Of a DNA stretch of 64,000 bases, positions 59,503-64,000 are shown in pieces. The position numbers were made by a program, and so were the translations under genes. The DNA comes from Hysterangium stoloniferum (Eukaryota; Basidiomycota; Agaricomycetes; Hysterangiales; Hysterangiaceae), in NCBI GenBank assembly GCA_015178975.1, contig WHVD01000008.1, positions 1,116,001 through 1,180,000 on the forward strand, written 5' to 3'. How positions within the stretch are numbered: position 1 is the stretch's first letter; each line of letters begins with the position of its first letter. The notes below the pieces were generated by a model, which was not told the origin of the DNA, ran no database searches, and saw only the letters and a program-made list of their open reading frames with translations.

Positions 59503-60119
59503 GTTTTAATGGTAATATTTCGGATATCTCGAAGTTAACGAAACGGGGTGATCCTTGGAAGGTACAATGACACAGGATTTTTTTTAGCACTTATGATTTG
59601 GCTAAAAGTCTGTGCAGAGAAAATATATGAGTCTCGGCCGGGTCATTGTAATTCAAAGAGAATGTCTCACGCCTTAGAGTTGCTTCCTTGCTGCCAATGC
59701 AGCTGCAATCTGACAATAGTAGCAGTGGGGAATGACTGAGGGTGTGGTGTGGAGTTAGTAATATAAGGTCATGCGTCACGTGCCCCTTTTTTTTTTTTTT
59801 TTTTGTTATATTTGTATCCCGCTTCAAGCAACAATGGCTAACTGCGGCTAGGGGGTGGAAAGGCCCCCAGAGAGACTATGCTACGGTGGTAAGAAGTTCC
59901 GAGTGAGCTTCGTGGCTACGATGGATTTTAGAGGGCTCGAGTCAGGGTGGGGACGGTGAAAGTCGGCGTACGGAGTCAGATGTAGCTAGAAGGAGAAAAA
60001 GAAAAAGAAGACCAAGAAAGGGATATGTACATCGGCCATGACGTTCAGGGACGATCTGTTGTGGAGGGATTGTGGGAGAGGTGTGGGGCGAGCGGGGGAG
60101 TCGACGGAGCCAGGTGGCT

Positions 60120-61278
60120 CTAAGGAGGTTCGTAAGGGCGTGGTGCAAAGGCAGAGGTTTGGCAGATAAATTTTGCAACTACTCTGAGCCCAGACTTTGT
60201 ACCCAGCAGAAAGGCCAGGTCAAGACCGCTTGAAACCTTTCGTAGGGGCCCACGCCAGTCTTCGTAAAGGGGGCAACTCGTTAAGATGTGGTCGCGCGTT
60301 TGGAGGGGTGCATACCCACAGGGGCATGCAGTGGGCAGATTGGGGAGGAAGCGGTTGTAGTATTCCCCAAAGAAGCCGTGCCCAAAGATTGCCTGAATGA
60401 GGCGAGTGTGTTGTGCACGGGAACCAGTGAAACTTTTGTGGATGGCAGCGAGTTTGAGCGAGGGTGGTTTGGTGAGGACGAGAGCGGAAGCATTAGTGTG
60501 TGGCTTGGCCGCCCACTCTTTGCCCCATTCTTTGACTGCGCGGACTTTGGCCCTTTCCCGGGCCCAGGTCATGGTTGAGTGCACTGTGCAGTACTGACCT
60601 GGCTGTTGTGGCCCGTTTGGCTAGTGCGTCAGCGCGTTCATTTCCCTGTATGCCCGTATGTCCTGGGACCCAGGAAACTTCAACATTGATGTAATGGCGG
60701 GAGGACAGCAGCGAATCAACATGCTTGCGAAAAAGCGCGGAGCAGAGCTGGGCTGGATGTGGGGACACATCAAATATTGATGATATAGCAGCCTGATTGT
60801 CAACCATAAATGAGATGTGCGTAACAGTAGGGAGGTGGTCAAGGATGTTGGTGAGGCTGCCAAGGTGTACTGCCGAGAAACCACACCCCGTCCGTTTATG
60901 GCCCTCGGACCGTTTTCTCGACCCATCTGTAAATATGACCAACTGAGTTGGATCTGACGAAATGACTCGAATGCGAGCTTTAATCTGGTTGATGAGCTTC
61001 CGACGGTCTTCTTCAGCGGATTGCCTGGGTGGGAGGACTGAGCCTAATCGGGCGCCCCATGGTGTTCCCTCTCCCAGGGAGGCGGGACATACGGCAATAG
61101 CCTTTCCGACTTGGGACTTGTGAAGGTCGCCAGACGGTGGATGACTGTTGAAGGTGGGCGTTTTCCTGCATTCTTTTTTGACTGGCGCATGGGTCGGGAT
61201 CATGTTCATCCCAACCGGCAGGAAGTCGGGCGAGGACCTGCGATGCGGCTGGAAGGGCCCGGAACCTCGTGGCGGCAT
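60120..61278 (-). pseudogene. LINE RNase H and C-terminal domain
   Basis: In a frame different from the RT frame: RNase H with QLVIFTDGSRKRSEG, FMVDNQAAISSI and WVPGHTGIQGNERADALAK (about 60970-60600), then, after another frame change near 60560, the tail FGHGFFGEYYNRFLP and CPCGYAPLQTRDHILTSCP, a C-x-C...H...C motif found after RNase H in fungal LINEs. Two frame changes relative to a single ORF show decay. Confidence 0.8.
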
Positions 61279-62776
61279 TTTGTGACAGGCGCTTCAGGAG
61301 TAGGGGTATAGGAACTATAGCAGCCAGGTGATACATTTCGGGAATGGGCGTCGTGCGGAAAGCTCCTAAGAGCCACCGTAGCCCAACAGTTTGGGCACGC
61401 TCTAGAGGCTTCATGAGGCCTTTTTGGCGGACGCCTGTGTACCAGATGGCAGAGCCAAAAGTAAGGATAGGAAGTACCACAGTAATATAAAGGAGGCGAG
61501 CACTGGAGACAGACAGGCCTCTAACACAGTTGGCAAGGATTCGCAAACCTGCCACAGCAGATAGGGCCTTATTTGACACCTCGGTAACGTGCTGCTTAAA
61601 TGTCAGCCGACTGTCGAACCACAGCCCTAGCCACCTAATAACGGGCCGTGGGGCGACGGTAAATGGTTGCGCATTTGGTGGGTGGATAGAGAGCTGTGGG
61701 CCCGATGCAAGCACTGCCTTGGAGCGAGCGAAGTGGATTAGGTCTGTCTTGCCCGAATCTATGGAGAGGCCAAGCGCACTAATAGTGGTGAGCAAGGGCC
61801 TTAGGGCTTCATTGAGTAGGTGGATATTGGACTCAAGAGAATGAGAGAAGGCCAACAAGAGCACGTCATCCACATAGGACTTGACATGCGTTCCTGGGGC
61901 TACTGCCGCAAGACGGAGGATGGGCGATGCGTAGATTGTGGAGAGAACAGGCGACAGAGAGGACCCTTGCGGAATGCCAACCTCAGCCAGGGGAGTGGGT
62001 GGGCCGACAAAGCCATCTACCCGGATCATAACGCTCCGCTGACAGAGGAACGACTTAATCCACCCCACAAGTTGGGGAGCGAATCCCATCAGAACTAAGG
62101 TACGAATAAGGCGGGGGTGGTTTACGTAGTCAAAAAAGCCCTTGATGTCAAGGGAGACTGCTGTAGCAACCAGGCGTGAGCTCCATGCGGCCTGGATATC
62201 ATGCGTGAGCGTGAGACAAGCATCAATAACTGATGATTTATCTCGCCCCCCGAATTGATTGGTCGGGACCAGGTTGAATTTTCCTACCTCAAAGGTGACC
62301 CGTTGGGCCACAAGCTTTTCAAGAAGTTTACTTAGGCATTCGAGGAGGGAGATTGGACGGTAGGAACGTGGGTTAGACATATCTGCCTTCCTAGGTTTTG
62401 GGACAACGGCAACAATGGCGGTTTTCAGGCGATGTGGGTGGTGTTGATGGACAATGCATCCATTCAGGAGGTTTGTCACCACTCCCAGGTTCACCTCAAA
62501 AGCCCACTTGACAAGCCTCCAGTTAATCCCTGACCCGCCAGGGGCAGAGACAGTGGACGTGGAGGATAGAGCGCCCTTGATCTCACTCTGGGTGAAGGGG
62601 GGGAAGTCACGAGGTAGGAAGGGGGCCGGATCATCAGGCAGGTCAACCTGGGTTGGTGGGGCGGTGGTGGGGAAAAAGGCACGGGCGAAGACCCGGGCCT
62701 GCTTTTCAGGGTGGGTAGCGACTCCGGCATCGGAGCATATAGGGGGGTGCGGGTGTGGCGGCGTCCTGTGGCCCAT
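61013..62776 (-). CDS. LINE reverse transcriptase ORF
   Basis: 587-codon frame. The enzyme copies the element RNA at the nicked target. Seen: KTAIVAVVPKPRKADMSNP and YRPISLLECLSKLLEK (fingers), AVSLDIKGFFDYVNHPRLI (motif A), GIPQGSSLSPVLSTIYASP (motif B), SYVDDVLLLAFSHSLE (motif C, active YVDD), IRWLGLWFDSRLTFKQH (thumb side). The N-terminus begins inside the pre-RT region; the matching upstream segment (IRDTAPTEIWNLIKWATGR, near 62810) is in another frame. The last 70 codons have left the coding frame. Confidence 0.85.
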   Translation of the reverse strand: MGHRTPPHPHPPICSDAGVATHPEKQARVFARAFFPTTAPPTQVDLPDDPAPFLPRDFPPFTQSEIKGALSSTSTVSAPGGSGINWRLVKWAFEVNLGVVTNLLNGCIVHQHHPHRLKTAIVAVVPKPRKADMSNPRSYRPISLLECLSKLLEKLVAQRVTFEVGKFNLVPTNQFGGRDKSSVIDACLTLTHDIQAAWSSRLVATAVSLDIKGFFDYVNHPRLIRTLVLMGFAPQLVGWIKSFLCQRSVMIRVDGFVGPPTPLAEVGIPQGSSLSPVLSTIYASPILRLAAVAPGTHVKSYVDDVLLLAFSHSLESNIHLLNEALRPLLTTISALGLSIDSGKTDLIHFARSKAVLASGPQLSIHPPNAQPFTVAPRPVIRWLGLWFDSRLTFKQHVTEVSNKALSAVAGLRILANCVRGLSVSSARLLYITVVLPILTFGSAIWYTGVRQKGLMKPLERAQTVGLRWLLGAFRTTPIPEMYHLAAIVPIPLLLKRLSQNAATRFRALPAASQVLARLPAGWDEHDPDPCASQKRMQENAHLQQSSTVWRPSQVPSRKGYCRMSRLPGRGNTMGRPIRLSPPTQAIR

Positions 62777-62990
62777 TTAATGAGATTCCATATTTCTGTT
62801 GGGGCCGTGTCTCTAATATATCGGAGGCCCACTCCCGCTTGGCGGTGCGGATTGTGCCTCTGAACCTACTCCTGGCAACACTTTTGTTCGCTCGAGCGGC
62901 AGTTTGGATGTTGTGGGGAGCGCAGGGGAAGGGTGTCGACTGCCGCAAGACAGGGAGAGACCCGTTCCTCCCATTGCTTCTTTCTACCTG

Positions 62991-64000
62991 ACGTGAATGC
63001 GTGTGAACTGTTCACGATTTACATCAATCATGACGAAGCTGGCCCGACGTCATTGAAAAGGAATTTGGCGTCTGGCAAGTGCATATATACCGCCAACTTC
63101 AGGTGCCAACCTTCCACAACCAACAAAGGCTCAAGGTCGGAATCGACTAGTAGGACTGTAAGAGCCGAAAAGGATCGATGTACACTGCAGAGCTCGTTCG
63201 TAGGTAAAAATCGGGTGTGGCGTTTTCAGTACGAGTCGTTTGAGTAATAAAAAAAATGAGCTTAATGCCCTCGGGGCCCATAACCTGACAAAATCTATAG
63301 TAGGCACGAATCGCTTGAACTGTGTACAAGAGTTATTCGGCACAATAACATATACTAAAGAGACTCACCTGAGTCGCTGCCTGAGGTTGGCAATGTAACG
63401 ACTGAGGTATCGTGCCAAAAATTTCTGGCACAAGTAAACGTGGGTGGAGGCTGTGCTCGTAGCACAAGGTAGAGATTTAATACATGACTACTGACGCCAG
63501 GGATCTGTGGCACTATCGTTCGCTGCTTGATTTATCAATATTGTCCTACATTTGGCAGCGAAAATAATCACCTGCATGTCCGAACCTCGAAGACAATTAC
63601 CGAGATCCTGAACATATCAGGCAGGGGTGTATCTTTGAGCTCAGGTGAAAGATACAGGGCATTTCTCTTTACGACATCTGACACGACAGTGGCTTACACC
63701 CCGTTATCAGAATCCGTGATGGTGACATCATCATACCCATTGGTGCCCCTACATTGAAGCTTCTATTCCAAAACATTGATGTCAAATTTGCCATCGTTTA
63801 CTTCCATCTGAGCGACCTGGAGATGGTTCAGGCTAACACCAGCCAATTCAATCTGTTGTGGTTGTTAACGAACGCAATTAATTAACATTACCCCCTCCCA
63901 ACAATACTGTATTGTGATATTGATGGCGGATATGCGACCATAAATAGTAAGCGTGAATTCTTATTCAATTCACGGGGCTACCACGATGCAAAGGCAATGG
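62991..64000. repeat. 1-kb direct repeat, copy 2 (runs off the window)
   Basis: Near-identical to 19196-20200, same orientation, including the 76-codon open frame (63527-63757), the TATATA element (63085) and the surface-protein relic. It continues past the window end. Confidence 0.9.
63620..63910 (+). pseudogene. Relic of surface-protein 3' end, copy 2
   Basis: Counterpart of 19824-20115 with the same stops, so it was already dead when the 1-kb unit was duplicated. Confidence 0.6.

Larger units (their letters stand above)
59787..62989 (-). mobile_element. LINE with RNase H (Tad/I-like), 5'-truncated
   Basis: A poly(A) tail (18 T on the + strand, 59787-59804) ends a 3.2-kb minus-strand non-LTR element. 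It lacks the endonuclease and gag-like parts; the first recognisable residues are TIRTAKREWASDILE (near 62850). RT, RNase H and a cysteine-rich tail follow. The right edge abuts the 1-kb host repeat at 62991, suggesting it inserted at or near CACGTG next to that unit. No clean target duplication is seen. Confidence 0.88.

Overview
The window looks like a transposon-packed segment of a filamentous basidiomycete chromosome, probably an Agaricomycete. The host genes have many short GT-AG introns (about 40-90 nt). Their proteins are fungal types: a kynurenine 3-monooxygenase, a Git3/cAMP-receptor-like GPCR, an EB1 homologue, a single-pass surface protein with a galactose-binding-like fold, and an F-box-type protein. 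The mobile elements are also typical of mushrooms: chromodomain Gypsy, Copia, a tyrosine-recombinase relic, Tc1/mariner, and a LINE with RNase H. I cannot name a species.
Layout. 1-6.3 kb is decayed Gypsy and LTR debris on the + strand. 6.3-22.4 kb is a host island: a relic of a kynurenine monooxygenase gene, a complete GPCR gene, the complete kynurenine monooxygenase gene, a divergent pair (unknown protein and GNAT acetyltransferase), an EB1-like gene with splice problems, and a complete surface-protein gene next to a relic of its own 3' half. 22.4-56.1 kb is almost all nested repeats: a tyrosine-recombinase relic, a Copia relic, three-deep LTR nests at 31.5-33.5 and 33.6-36.1 kb (the second with a Tc1/mariner inside), a Gypsy element with both LTRs and an intact target duplication (36449-43905), and a long Gypsy relic (44242-56097) carrying two solo LTRs. 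56.2-64 kb returns to host-like sequence: an orphan last exon of the surface-protein family, an F-box gene, a 5'-truncated LINE, and a 1 kb near-identical copy of 19.2-20.2 kb that runs off the window.
How the parts relate. The 19.2-22.4 and 56.2-64 kb ends share the surface-protein 3' exon and its flank, so the repeat block lies between members of one duplicated locus. Kynurenine monooxygenase sequence on both sides of the GPCR suggests a local duplication with one decayed copy. TG...CA ends with 5-bp target duplications, some perfect and some with one mismatch, let much of the insertion order be read directly.
The least expected observations concern the Gypsy elements. One lineage carries, between the chromodomain and the 3' LTR, an antisense reading frame with a coiled coil and a six-cysteine motif spaced exactly like a fungal Zn(II)2Cys6 cluster. 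A relic of the same antisense gene sits at the same place in a second element. The other lineage has an unrelated sense-strand proline-rich region at that place. One LTR family carries five perfect TGA(C/G)TCA bZIP-type sites upstream of a TATA box, kept in both copies.
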